From Acidihalobacter ferrooxydans (GTDB lineage: Bacteria; Pseudomonadota; Gammaproteobacteria; DSM-5130; Acidihalobacteraceae), in contig NZ_CP019434.1 of the NCBI RefSeq assembly GCF_001975725.1, forward strand, positions 434,001 through 498,000: 64,000 bases of DNA, written 5' to 3'. Shown piece by piece: positions 21,802 through 30,673 of the stretch (positions within the stretch are counted from its first letter, which is position 1; the number at the start of each line of letters is the position of its first letter). Position numbers and translations under genes: made by a program. A model generated the notes under the pieces. It worked only from the letters and a program-made list of their open reading frames with translations, searched no databases and was not told the DNA's origin.

Positions 21802-22958
21802 CACATCCGGTTTATATCAACCGCATCGCCGCCTTTTTGCCGGGCGAGCCGGTCGACAACGAGCATATGGAACAGGTGCTCGGGCAGGTCGGTGAACGCC
21901 CATCGCGCGCACGTCGCCTGGTGCTACGCCGCAACGGTATCCGGCAGCGTTACTACGTGCTCGATCCGCAGACCGGCGTACCCCGCTGGACGAACGCGGA
22001 ACTGACCGCCGAAGCCGTGCGTGGTCTGACCGGCACGGAGGTCGACCTCGCGGATATCGAAGTGCTGGCCTGCGGGACCACAATGGCTGATCAGCTTGCG
22101 CCGGGCCATGGGGTGATGGTGCATGGCGAGCTTGGTAACCCGGGCTGCGAGGTCGTGTCGCTGGCCGGGATTTGCGCCGCCGGTGTGGCCGCGCTCAAGT
22201 ACGCCTGGATGAGCGTGCTCAGTGGGCAGCATGGCAATGCGGTGGCGACCGGATCGGAGAACGCATCCACGCTCATGGCGGCGCGCAACTTTGCCACCGA
22301 AAACGCGGCGCGCGTGGCGGCGCTGGAGGAGCATCCGGAGATTGCCTTCGAGAAGGACTTCCTGCGCTGGATGCTATCCGACGGCGCTGGCGCCATGCTG
22401 TTGCAGGATCGCCCCAATGCAACCGGTTTATCGCTGCGCATCGACTGGATCGACATCCATTCCTATGCCGACCGTCTGCCGGTGTGCATGTATGCCGGCG
22501 GAGACAAGGATGCCGACGGCCGCTTCGTGCCCTGGCGCCATTATTCGTCGCTGGAAGCGGCGCTGGCGCAGTCCGCATTCGCTCTGAAGCAGGACGTACG
22601 CCTGCTCAACGATCAAGTGGTTGAGGTGAGCGCAGGACACGGCCTGCGCGATACCCTGACGCGCCATCCGTTGTCGGCGACAGAGATCGATTGGTTCCTG
22701 CCGCACTATTCCTCACAATTCTTCCGCCAACCGTTGTACGACAAGTTGGCCGAGTGCGGCCTGGAAATCCCCTTCGAGCGCTGGTTTACCAATCTGCCCG
22801 AGGTAGGCAATGTCGGCTCCGCTTCGCCCTATCTCATGCTTGAGGCGCTATTCAACGGCGCGGGCCGCTTGCGCGCCGGACAGCGAGTACTTTGTTATGT
22901 GCCAGAAAGTGGTCGGTTTTCTTCGGCCTTCATGCACTTCACGGTGGTAGAGGCATGA
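21798..22958 (+). CDS. DarB-like ketosynthase III
   Basis: FabH-fold condensing enzyme, 386 residues. The thiolase-fold triad is visible: Cys126 (LAGICAAGV), His303 (FLPHYSSQ) and Asn338 (VGNVGSAS). Homologous DarB enzymes join two beta-keto-acyl chains to form the ring of 2,5-dialkylresorcinols. In Bacteroidetes and some proteobacteria these become ester-linked to aryl polyenes as flexirubins. ATG overlaps the DarA-like stop; the next gene overlaps by ATGA. Confidence 0.85.
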   Translation: MTHPVYINRIAAFLPGEPVDNEHMEQVLGQVGERPSRARRLVLRRNGIRQRYYVLDPQTGVPRWTNAELTAEAVRGLTGTEVDLADIEVLACGTTMADQLAPGHGVMVHGELGNPGCEVVSLAGICAAGVAALKYAWMSVLSGQHGNAVATGSENASTLMAARNFATENAARVAALEEHPEIAFEKDFLRWMLSDGAGAMLLQDRPNATGLSLRIDWIDIHSYADRLPVCMYAGGDKDADGRFVPWRHYSSLEAALAQSAFALKQDVRLLNDQVVEVSAGHGLRDTLTRHPLSATEIDWFLPHYSSQFFRQPLYDKLAECGLEIPFERWFTNLPEVGNVGSASPYLMLEALFNGAGRLRAGQRVLCYVPESGRFSSAFMHFTVVEA

Positions 22959-23356
22959 AACGAGACGAGGTTCCGCAGTACCGCAACCGCGTGCTGGCTG
23001 GCGCGCGCAAGGCCGTTTACGCGGTGGATGAAAACGGTGAAATTGGTGCGGTGGCAAGCACTGGCTGGGAGGTGGAGGAGATAGTCACTACGCTTGCGCT
23101 GGACGATTTCCGCCTGCACGCCGATGAAGCTCTGGCACGCGCGCGTCGCGCAGAGACCTCGCCACTGGAATACCATATGTACGCGCAGCGCATGGACCTG
23201 CCGACACTGGCACAGAGCGTCGGTCTGCAGCGCTGGCGAGTGCGCCGGCACCTGCGCTCGCGCACATTCGCGCGGCTCTCGCCAGCGCTGCTGCGGCGCT
23301 ATGCCGAGGCCTTGGGCATCAGCGTCGACGCTTTGCGTCGACTGCCGGGACAGTGA
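22955..23356 (+). CDS. small protein with C-terminal helix-turn-helix
   Basis: A 133-residue protein of the dialkylresorcinol-like unit. The C-terminal half (MDLPTLAQSVGLQRWRVRRH and FARLSPALLRRYAEALGI) looks like a Cro/XRE helix-turn-helix. The N-terminal half has no recognised domain. It overlaps the ketosynthase gene by four bases and the next gene by GTGA, so it is made with the biosynthetic proteins. It may be a regulator or an accessory protein; the sequence does not decide. Confidence 0.65.
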   Translation: MKRDEVPQYRNRVLAGARKAVYAVDENGEIGAVASTGWEVEEIVTTLALDDFRLHADEALARARRAETSPLEYHMYAQRMDLPTLAQSVGLQRWRVRRHLRSRTFARLSPALLRRYAEALGISVDALRRLPGQ

Positions 23357-24363
23357 GCATGCAGGTCGAAGGTTACCAGCACCGCCACGCCGGCCACTGC
23401 GAAAGCGGCGTCATGTCTGCGCTGCTGAGCCACCAAGGGCTTGAGCTCAGCGAACCGTTGGCTTTCGGTTTGTCTTCTGCCTTGGTATTCGCGCATTTTC
23501 CGTTCGTCCGCGTGGGTGGCGTGCCGCTGACTTCGTACCGCATGCCACCCGGCCACATCATCAAAGGTCTGGAGCGCAGCCTGGGCGTACGCATTACCCG
23601 CCGCCGCTATCGTGATCCCGCGCGCGGCATGCGCGAACTCGACGAACTGCTCGATGCGGGGCGGCCCGTGGGCTTACAGACTTCGGTGTACTGGCTGCCC
23701 TATTTCCCGCCGGACATGCGGTTTCACTTTAACGCGCATAACCTCATCATCTTCGGCCGCGAGGGCGACGACTATCTGGTCAGCGATCCGGTGGTCGAAC
23801 ATCCGCAACGCATCGCGCGAGCCGACCTGGAGAAGGCGCGGTTTGTGCGCGGTCCGTTCGCCCCGCGCGGCCTGATTTATTTCCCGACCGACGTGCCGCA
23901 GTCGGTCGATCTGACGCATGCGGTACCCAGGGCGATCCGCCGCACGCTGAATATCAATACTCGCCTGCCCCTGCCAGTGGTCGGTTTGCCGGCGATCCGC
24001 CGCATGGCGAAAACCCTGCGCGAGATGCCGCGCCGCCATCCCGACCCGCGCTACCAACGCCTGTACGTGGGCAGTATCGTTCGCATGCAGGAGGAAATCG
24101 GCACCGGTGGTGGGGGGTTTCGCTTCATCCAGGGCGCATTTTTGCAGCAAGCCGGGCATGCCTTGGGCGACGAACGTTTGCATGCTGCGGCCGAGGCTAT
24201 GATCGCGGCCGGCGATCAGTGGCGGCAGTTCGCGTTGAGAGGGGCGCGGCTCGTCAAGGCGAAGCAGCCGACGGCGCAGGGATTTGCGGAGCTGGCCGAC
24301 GAGTTGCTTGCCTGTGCCGAGGTCGAGCGCAAGGCATTCGAGGCCTTGCGCTCGACGCTATAA
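23353..24363 (+). CDS. BtrH-type acyltransferase
   Basis: A 336-residue protein with the BtrH N-terminal signature: HCESG at residues 15-19 with Cys16 as likely nucleophile, then SEPLAFGLSSALVFAHF and a downstream NAHNLIIFGREGDDYLVSDP. BtrH moves an acyl side chain from a carrier protein to an acceptor in butirosin synthesis. Here it could esterify the resorcinol with the aryl-polyene chain, which is inference. The start is GTG 23353 (GTGA overlap) or ATG 23359. It ends 13 bp from the convergent secreted-protein gene. Confidence 0.75.
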   Translation: MSMQVEGYQHRHAGHCESGVMSALLSHQGLELSEPLAFGLSSALVFAHFPFVRVGGVPLTSYRMPPGHIIKGLERSLGVRITRRRYRDPARGMRELDELLDAGRPVGLQTSVYWLPYFPPDMRFHFNAHNLIIFGREGDDYLVSDPVVEHPQRIARADLEKARFVRGPFAPRGLIYFPTDVPQSVDLTHAVPRAIRRTLNINTRLPLPVVGLPAIRRMAKTLREMPRRHPDPRYQRLYVGSIVRMQEEIGTGGGGFRFIQGAFLQQAGHALGDERLHAAAEAMIAAGDQWRQFALRGARLVKAKQPTAQGFAELADELLACAEVERKAFEALRSTL

Positions 24364-24376
24364 GCTCACCCCGGCC

Positions 24377-25105
24377 TCAGTAGCCGGAGGCGTTCGGGTT
24401 CAGGTGCACTTCCTTCACGCGCATGCCCGAGGTGTACGCGCTGGTGTTGGAGAAGGTGACGCTGCCCTGACCCTTGTACTTGAATTGGGTGCGGTAATCG
24501 TCGTTGCCCTTGAAATGAAAGGGAATCCACGCCTTGCCTGTCTGGTAACTGTGTGAGGAGGTTGGCGGGCCGCACAGAGCTTCGACCTCCTGCATCGACA
24601 TGCCGGGTTTTACCACGCTGATGGGTTTGTAGTTGCCGCGGGGCACCGGAGTTTGGGCTGTGCGCGGATTCTGTGCGGATTGGGCCGGGGTGATCGCGCC
24701 ATTGGGGTATTGCTCGCCGGCCGGGCCGCCCAGATCGGATGCTCCGCGACCACAGTACTTGCGCAATTTGCCGTTGAGCTGACCGTTATCGGCGATGTTT
24801 TTCATCAGGGTGTAATAGCGTTTCTGACCGCTGATACCGAGCGCCTTACAGCCCCAGGATAGTGCATCGACGTAGGTGCGCCCTTGTTCGTGTTTGTGCT
24901 GCAGTATGATGCCCGCCAGCGTGTCCAGCACCGCAGGCGCGGCACCGCGCTGATGGTAGATGTTTTCCGCTGCGGAGCGGATTTGCACCGGGTTGCCGCT
25001 GCGCAAGAGTTGAATGTTGTATTCGGCGCCGGCCGACAGCGCCGCGGAAGCTGAGCCCAGCCAAACGGCGGCGAGAAGTCCGATAATGAACGTGAAAAAT
25101 TTCAT
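24377..25105 (-). CDS. secreted protein with BamE/SmpA-like C-terminal domain
   Basis: A 242-residue precursor. The signal peptide is MKFFTFIIGLLAAVWLGSASA. The middle is low in known features. The C-terminal region (KPGMSMQEVEALCGPP, then FKYKGQGSVTFSN) has the shape of small BamE/SmpA-like outer-membrane-associated domains. No lipobox cysteine is seen. Its function is unknown. It lies between the convergent BtrH-type gene and the truncated ketosynthase-like gene. Confidence 0.65.
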   Translation of the reverse strand: MKFFTFIIGLLAAVWLGSASAALSAGAEYNIQLLRSGNPVQIRSAAENIYHQRGAAPAVLDTLAGIILQHKHEQGRTYVDALSWGCKALGISGQKRYYTLMKNIADNGQLNGKLRKYCGRGASDLGGPAGEQYPNGAITPAQSAQNPRTAQTPVPRGNYKPISVVKPGMSMQEVEALCGPPTSSHSYQTGKAWIPFHFKGNDDYRTQFKYKGQGSVTFSNTSAYTSGMRVKEVHLNPNASGY

Positions 25106-25196
25106 GCCTGAATTCCCCTGAGTGATTATTAGATATGTGACGATGGCGACATTAGCACACCGAACGCGGTTGTTTCATGCGTATTCACGATAAATT

Positions 25197-26066
25197 TCAC
25201 GTACGGCTGATCTGTATAGCCTGCCAGCCGGCCGTGGTTTTGCCGAGCAGCGCGAAAGGCCGCTCCAGTCGCGTAAGAGCGGCGCACAGGGTCTGCATCT
25301 CGGCGCTTGCGTAATAGCCGTTCGCGGCCGTGGTCGGTGTCCAGATGGGATGGTCGCGCGGGGCGAGTGCGTGGACGAGTTCGCTGTCCTCGGGTGTCGC
25401 CGGGACGAGGGCCTGCGTCGGCGGCAAGGTTCGAAGCCAGGCTTCGAGTGCGGGTCTTGCCGCGAGGCGGACTACCGCATTGATGACGCCGAGCGGCACG
25501 GTGGCGGTCTGGTCGACCGCCAGCCAGTGGCTGCCTTCGCCCAGTGGCGTGTCTGCGGCGATTTGCAGCCGTTCGCGATGCCTGTCCAGCGGCCAGCAGC
25601 ATTCGTCGACCGCACCGATCATTGCCTGGGCCAGGCGCCCGGACCCTGCGTCGGCCAGGGCGAGTTCCAGCGCCGCGCCGAGCGCGGAGTCGCGCCGCGA
25701 CACGGTCAGGTTTGAACCATTGAGCCCAAGCGCGGCGGCAATCTGAAATCCGGCGACGTTGCTTGACACGTTGATGAAGGCGAACGGCATTGGCGCTTCG
25801 CCGAGGCGGTAAAGACCTTCGAGTACAGCGGCGGTATCAGCGACGTTGCCCGCACCGGTGGCGAGATAGAGCGCGCTACCGGCATCCAGTGGCGCGGCGA
25901 GCATGGCGGTCGCAAGGCGGGCGCCGAGCAGGGCGAGTTGGGTGAAGCGACTGCTGCGCCGTGGCGCTTTGAGGCCAAGTCCGGCATACAGCGGGTCGAG
26001 CGGCGTCGGCGCACCGCCGGCGGCCAGCGCAATGCCGCCGGCGGCCACGATACGCAAACCGGTCAT
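25197..26066 (-). CDS. ketosynthase-like protein without catalytic cysteine (chain-length-factor type)
   Basis: A 289-residue truncated ketosynthase-like protein. The nucleophile position reads INVSSNVAGF, without cysteine, and the second half of a normal ketosynthase is shortened. In type II polyketide and aryl-polyene systems such partners pair with an active ketosynthase and set chain length. Its ATG overlaps the stop of the active ketosynthase gene (ATGA), which supports an obligate heterodimer. Confidence 0.75.
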   Translation of the reverse strand: MTGLRIVAAGGIALAAGGAPTPLDPLYAGLGLKAPRRSSRFTQLALLGARLATAMLAAPLDAGSALYLATGAGNVADTAAVLEGLYRLGEAPMPFAFINVSSNVAGFQIAAALGLNGSNLTVSRRDSALGAALELALADAGSGRLAQAMIGAVDECCWPLDRHRERLQIAADTPLGEGSHWLAVDQTATVPLGVINAVVRLAARPALEAWLRTLPPTQALVPATPEDSELVHALAPRDHPIWTPTTAANGYYASAEMQTLCAALTRLERPFALLGKTTAGWQAIQISRT

Positions 26067-27214
26067 GCCGCGCGCTCCACGACAAGCACGCTGTTGTTGC
26101 CCCCGAAGCCGAAATAGTTCAGCAGATACAGGCCGTGCGGTGCGGGTGCGGGTGTGGTCAGCGGCTGCGCGCCGAGTTCTGGATCGGGCGTGTTGAAGCC
26201 GACCGTGGCGGGCATGCGCCGGTCAGCGAGGGTGCGCATGAACAGCACGGTTTCGATCAGGCCGCAGGCGCCCAGCGTGTGGCCGAGTTGAGGTTTGATT
26301 GAGGTCAATGGCGGCAGGGTGCGGCCGAACACGCGGCGCAGACCGAGCGCCTCGGCCTGGTCGTTGCTCGGTGTGCCGGTGCCGTGCGCCTTGATGCCGC
26401 GTACCGCGTCGTGCGTGGCGCCGGCATCGGCCAGTGCTGCGTGCACCGTGGCGGCAATGTGTTCTGGCGTGGTGTAGGTGGTGCTGGTGGTATCGCAGGC
26501 AGTGGCGCCGCCGCGCAGGCGCAGCCCGTCCAGTGGGCCATGATCGCTGTCGCGGCCGAGGACGGCGGCGGCGACGGCTTCGCCGAGCACCAGTCCTTGT
26601 CGGTGCAGGTCGAAAGGACGTGTGGTTTTTTCAGCGTACAGCATCAGGGAATGGAAGCCGTAGCAGGACAGGCCGTTGTGGACTTCGCTGCCGATGACCA
26701 GCGCGTGATCGAGCGTGCCGGCACCGATCAGGCGCTGCGCGTAGAGCAGCGCGTTGGCAGCCGACGAGCAGGCGGTATTGAATGTGTAGGTCGGTCCCTT
26801 CAGACCGTGGCGTGCGGCGAGACGGGCAGCAAGATTGCCGTAGCCGGCTAGCGGCAGGGGATTGGCGCTCGCCTCGTTGGTGAGCGCATGCCGATAACGC
26901 GCTTCGGAAACGCTGATGTCCATCGAACTGCTGGCGAGAAAAATGCCCGTGCGGGCGCGTGCGGCCGGTGACAGGTCGGCGGTGTCGAGTGCCGCGGCAA
27001 CCGCGCTGTCGAGCAGGTGATAAAGGCGTTCGCGGGGCGGCAGTTCGACGCCGACAATCGGCAGATAGGGCAGACGCAGGGGTGAGTGCAGCGCATCGAG
27101 TTCCAGCGTGACGAGCGGTTGATGGCCGGCCAGCAGCGCCGCGGCAGCGGTGTCGAGGTCATCGCCCAGGGCGCAGTGCAGACCGGTGCCGAGAATGGAT
27201 GTGGCGTCATTCAC
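26063..27214 (-). CDS. FabF-type ketosynthase of the aryl-polyene pathway (1)
   Basis: A 383-residue condensing enzyme. The triad is Cys149 (FNTACSSAAN), His277 (KAHGTGTPSND) and His312 (PQLGHTLGACG), so it should be active. It extends the carrier-bound chain with malonyl units. It overlaps both the carrier-protein gene upstream and the cysteine-less partner downstream by four bases each. Confidence 0.9.
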   Translation of the reverse strand: MNDATSILGTGLHCALGDDLDTAAAALLAGHQPLVTLELDALHSPLRLPYLPIVGVELPPRERLYHLLDSAVAAALDTADLSPAARARTGIFLASSSMDISVSEARYRHALTNEASANPLPLAGYGNLAARLAARHGLKGPTYTFNTACSSAANALLYAQRLIGAGTLDHALVIGSEVHNGLSCYGFHSLMLYAEKTTRPFDLHRQGLVLGEAVAAAVLGRDSDHGPLDGLRLRGGATACDTTSTTYTTPEHIAATVHAALADAGATHDAVRGIKAHGTGTPSNDQAEALGLRRVFGRTLPPLTSIKPQLGHTLGACGLIETVLFMRTLADRRMPATVGFNTPDPELGAQPLTTPAPAPHGLYLLNYFGFGGNNSVLVVERAA

Positions 27215-27474
27215 TGCGCTTCGAGGTAGGCGGCCAGGGCGTCGATCGAGGTCAGGATGCGGCGCAGTTGCTTGGGATCCGCGATGCGGATGCCGTAGCG
27301 TTTTTGCAGCGCCATGGAGATCTGCAGGCCGTCGAGAGAGTCGAGGTCGAGCGCTGATTCAGGACCGAACAAGGGCGCGTCGTCGGGCAGTGCCGAGGGT
27401 TCGATATCGCGGTCGCACTCGTCGACGATCAGGCGTTTGAGTTCGAGTTTGAGAGTGTCGCGGTCGATTGTCAT
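27211..27474 (-). CDS. acyl carrier protein 2 of the pigment cluster
   Basis: An 87-residue carrier protein with phosphopantetheine Ser46 in LDLDSLDGLQIS. It overlaps the ketosynthase gene. Together with carrier protein 1 it gives the cluster two distinct acyl carriers, perhaps one for the starter and one for elongation. A family 1 repeat lies just upstream. Confidence 0.9.
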   Translation of the reverse strand: MTIDRDTLKLELKRLIVDECDRDIEPSALPDDAPLFGPESALDLDSLDGLQISMALQKRYGIRIADPKQLRRILTSIDALAAYLEAQ

Positions 27475-27554
27475 GGGTATTCGGGCGGCAGCGTCTGGCG
27501 GTCAGCGCAATGTCGGCAGTGTAACAAACTGCACCGGTCCAGCGATCTGCTGCC

Positions 27555-27716
27555 AGGAGCCTGTCGGACTTGGAAAGAATCGACTGCGGCGATGGGATAA
27601 TGGGCCCACAACCCGCTCTTTTTCGTCGAATAGAACCACTCGTCCTGAAAAGAGCGGGAAACCGGGCTCCATTCCCCTCTCGCCTCGCTTCGATCCTCCA
27701 AGTCCGACAGGCTCCT
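27555..27716 (+). repeat. family 1 inverted-repeat element, copy 2 (long form)
   Basis: A 162-bp element with perfect 20-bp terminal inverted repeats (aggagcctgtcggacttgga and its complement). Compared with the ~100-bp copies it carries about 60 extra bases (about 27610-27669) that themselves form an 11-bp hairpin (cccgctctttt at 27612, aaaagagcggg at 27648). Its right end contains two bases of the TAG stop of the ABC permease gene. Confidence 0.85.
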
Positions 27717-28923
27717 AGCGATCGGCACGGCGCATCGAGGCGGCGGCGAGGAGCAGACAGATCAGGCCGAACAGCGTGAGTTTGCCGGCATCGGGCAGCA
27801 CGGCTGTCCAGCTTTCGTCGCGCAGGATAATGTCGAGGAAACCGTTCAACGCCCAGGCCATCGGCGAGAAGCCGGCGACCTGCTGCATGAACGGTGTCAT
27901 CACGGCCGTGGGTACCATCACGCCGCCGATGGCGCCGAGGGCAAGGTTGGCGACGCCGCCGAAAGTAGTGGCCTGGATGCTGGTGCGGGCGATGGCGGCG
28001 ATCAGCAGGGCGAAACCGATGGCGGCGAAGCTGGTGGCCGAGCCAATCAGGAACAGGCCGAACGGCGCATGGCCAAGATTGAGAGTGTTGCCGCCGAGCA
28101 GCGGCACCACCCATACGCCGACCGCGAGCATTGCGAGCATCTGGCCGAGATTGATCAGGTAATACGGCGGCACCCGTGCGAGCATCACGGTCAGCGCGGG
28201 GATACCCAGCGAGCGCAGGCGCAGCAGGCTGCCCTGCTGGCGTTCGACGATCAGCGCAGTGGACAGCGGGATGACCACGAAGAACATGGCGAACACCAGC
28301 CAGGCCGGTACGCTCTGTTGCACGGCGTTGGGCATGCGCGCCTCGACGCCGTGGCCGGCGACAACTTCAGTCACGGGAATGTGCAGCATGCCGCCACTTG
28401 TGCCGGGCGGGCCACCGAGCAGTCGAGCGACCAGTTGCCGACCTTCCAGTGAGGCGAGCAGCGCGGTGACGCTGACGCGGAACAGCGCGCGCGCCTGCGG
28501 CAGCGCGGTGGGAGCGTAGTACAGCGTGACCAGGCCGGCGGTGTCCGGTTTGGCGTGGACATCGCCAATGCTGGATTCCACGCGGCGGCCGAAATCAGCG
28601 GGAATGAGCAGGCCGAACTGCGGGGTCCCGGCACGCAGGCGGCGCTGTAGTTCGGCAGCGGCGTCGGCGCCGGTGAGCAGCGTCGGGCGCAGTTTGCCGA
28701 CGGCGCGCATCTGCGCGAGCAGGGTTTTGGCCAGCGGTCCGCCGTCGTGGTCGATCACCAGCACGCTTTGCAGCGTGTCGTTGTGCTCGGCGATGGGCGC
28801 GCGCAGCACCAGCGACATGATGCAGATGAAAATCGCCGGCATCAGGAACAGCACCAGCAGGCCGTGGCGGTCGCGGCCGAGTACGCGCAGTTCCTTGAGG
28901 ACGAGAGCAAGCAGCGTGTCCAT
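27715..28923 (-). CDS. ABC-2 type exporter permease
   Basis: A 402-residue YhhJ/YbhR-like permease. One N-terminal membrane segment (LLVLFLMPAIFICIMSLVL) is followed by a large periplasmic region (about 45-190) and five C-terminal segments. The start at 28923 shares one base with the ATPase stop. The TAG stop overlaps the end of the family 1 repeat, so the last codons may have been set by that insertion. It probably exports a pigment intermediate or an outer-envelope lipid, which is inferred from location. Confidence 0.85.
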   Translation of the reverse strand: MDTLLALVLKELRVLGRDRHGLLVLFLMPAIFICIMSLVLRAPIAEHNDTLQSVLVIDHDGGPLAKTLLAQMRAVGKLRPTLLTGADAAAELQRRLRAGTPQFGLLIPADFGRRVESSIGDVHAKPDTAGLVTLYYAPTALPQARALFRVSVTALLASLEGRQLVARLLGGPPGTSGGMLHIPVTEVVAGHGVEARMPNAVQQSVPAWLVFAMFFVVIPLSTALIVERQQGSLLRLRSLGIPALTVMLARVPPYYLINLGQMLAMLAVGVWVVPLLGGNTLNLGHAPFGLFLIGSATSFAAIGFALLIAAIARTSIQATTFGGVANLALGAIGGVMVPTAVMTPFMQQVAGFSPMAWALNGFLDIILRDESWTAVLPDAGKLTLFGLICLLLAAASMRRADR

Positions 28924-29843
28924 CAGTCCCTCAGTTCGCGGCGGGTCAGGTGCAGGAACAATGCTTCGAGCGTGGCGCAGCCGTAACGCGCACAGCGCAG
29001 GCGCACGCGGCTGCCGGTCAGCGTGTGCTCCAGCATGCGCAGTGCGTCGCCTGGATGCTGTGTGTCGATCCACAAACGTTGTGCGTCGACGAAGTGCGCG
29101 GCGCAGGCGGTTTCGATCCGCTGACGCAAAGCGCTGTCCGGTGCCGGGTCGAGGTCGGCGTGCAGGCTGTTGTTGGCTGTGCCGCTGAGCAGTTCGCCAA
29201 TCTCTCCGGCGCAGAGAATACGGCCGTGGTCGATGATGGCGACTTGGCGGCAGAGTTGCTCGACTTCTTCCATGTAGTGCGAAGCGTAGATCAGCGTCAT
29301 GCCTGCGGCGTTGAGTTGGCGCAGGGTGTCGAGGATGAAGTTGCGCGATTGGGGGTCGATGCCGACGGTGGGCTCGTCGAGCACCAGTACGCGCGGCTTG
29401 CCGAGCAGACCGATGGCCAGGTTGAGGCGCCGCTTGAGCCCGCCGGAGAGGTGTTCTGCCGGCTGGTCCATGTGCTGCTGGAGCTTGGTGGTGGCGGCGG
29501 CCCAGGCGATGCGCGACGTGCGTTCGGCACGCGGTACGCGCGTTGCGGCGGCGTAGAAATCCAGGTTCGCGCGCACGCTTAGCGTCGGATAAAAGGCCAG
29601 TTCCTGAGGCACCAGGGCGATATCGCTCGGGTCGCGTGTCGCGAGCGGGCGGTCGCCGATGCGTACGTCGCCGCTGTCCGCGGCAAGGATGCCGGTGAGG
29701 ATGTGCAGCAGCGTGGTCTTGCCGGCGCCGTTCGGGCCGAGCAAGCCGAACAGCGCGCCGGCGGCAATATTCAGGTCGATGCCGTCAAGCGCCCGTTGCC
29801 GCGTGTTGCGGTAGGTCTTGCCGATGCCGGAGAGACGGATCAT
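28923..29843 (-). CDS. ABC exporter ATP-binding protein
   Basis: A 306-residue ATPase paired with the ABC-2 permease. Walker A is LGPNGAGKTT, the signature is LSGGLKRRL, Walker B is VLVLDEPTVGID and the H-loop is in YASHYMEE. The C-terminal 80 residues form the DrrA-like extension. The ATG at 29843 overlaps the stop of the glycosyltransferase gene; the longer upstream reading lies within that gene. Confidence 0.9.
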   Translation of the reverse strand: MIRLSGIGKTYRNTRQRALDGIDLNIAAGALFGLLGPNGAGKTTLLHILTGILAADSGDVRIGDRPLATRDPSDIALVPQELAFYPTLSVRANLDFYAAATRVPRAERTSRIAWAAATTKLQQHMDQPAEHLSGGLKRRLNLAIGLLGKPRVLVLDEPTVGIDPQSRNFILDTLRQLNAAGMTLIYASHYMEEVEQLCRQVAIIDHGRILCAGEIGELLSGTANNSLHADLDPAPDSALRQRIETACAAHFVDAQRLWIDTQHPGDALRMLEHTLTGSRVRLRCARYGCATLEALFLHLTRRELRD

Positions 29844-30673
29844 GAGGAGGCGGTGGGCAGATCGCGCGCGTCGACCGTGTGCGGGCGACGGCGCCACAGG
29901 CGGCTGAGCGCGACCGGCAGGCCGAGCGGGTTCATGCCGCGGCGCAGCAGTTGCCCGGCGACGTAGACCACGATGCGCCATGTGTCGTAATGGCGGTAGT
30001 GACTGGGGCGCTGGCCGGCGAAGTAGCGGGTATCAATGTCCAGATAGAGGAATGGTACGTTGCAGTGCGCGGCGCGGATCAGCAGGGCAGTCTCGAAGGT
30101 GAAGCCGTCGCGTCGCGGTGGAGCGGCCGGCAGCGGGTCGAGAAAGCGTGCCGGGTAGACACGAAAGCCGCTTTGCGAGTCGTGGATCAGGCGGCCGGCG
30201 GCCCAGCTGATCCAGAAGTCGGCGATCAGGTTGGCCATGCGGCGGATGCCGGGCGAAAGTTCGCGGCGGCGCGTGCGTGCGGCGATCAGCAGTGCGCCGG
30301 GGCGGCGGGCGTGCAGTGCCAGCAGGCGGGGGAGATCTTCGGGGCGGTGCTGACCGTCGCCGTCGAGTGTGACCACTGCGCCGGCGCCCTGAGCGAGTGC
30401 GTGCGCGAAGCCGGTGAGCAGGGTCTGGGCTTTGCCGGCGTTGCGTTCGTGACGCAGAAGGGTGACGCCGTCCAGGTCCGCAAGTGCGGCGGCGGTGCCG
30501 TCTTGCGAGCCGTCGTCGACCACGATCACGCAGTCGAGATGCGCACGCACACCGATGATCACTTCGCGGATAGTGGCTGCTTCGTTGTAGGCCGGGATGA
30601 CGGCGCAGACGCCCGGACGCTTCGACACGCCGTCCACGCGACCCGATTGCAGCGCTGGGGCGCGCTCGCTCAT
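29840..30673 (-). CDS. family 2 glycosyltransferase of the pigment cluster
   Basis: A 277-residue GT-A fold enzyme. It has AVIPAYNEAATI at the N-terminus, VVDDGSQDGTAA, and the metal-binding TLDGDGQH. No strong membrane segments follow, so it is likely soluble or peripheral. GT2 enzymes occur in aryl-polyene and xanthomonadin clusters, where the polyene head group is thought to be glycosylated. The adjacent UDP-glucose dehydrogenase raises the chance that the donor is UDP-glucuronate. Confidence 0.88.
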   Translation of the reverse strand: MSERAPALQSGRVDGVSKRPGVCAVIPAYNEAATIREVIIGVRAHLDCVIVVDDGSQDGTAAALADLDGVTLLRHERNAGKAQTLLTGFAHALAQGAGAVVTLDGDGQHRPEDLPRLLALHARRPGALLIAARTRRRELSPGIRRMANLIADFWISWAAGRLIHDSQSGFRVYPARFLDPLPAAPPRRDGFTFETALLIRAAHCNVPFLYLDIDTRYFAGQRPSHYRHYDTWRIVVYVAGQLLRRGMNPLGLPVALSRLWRRRPHTVDARDLPTASS

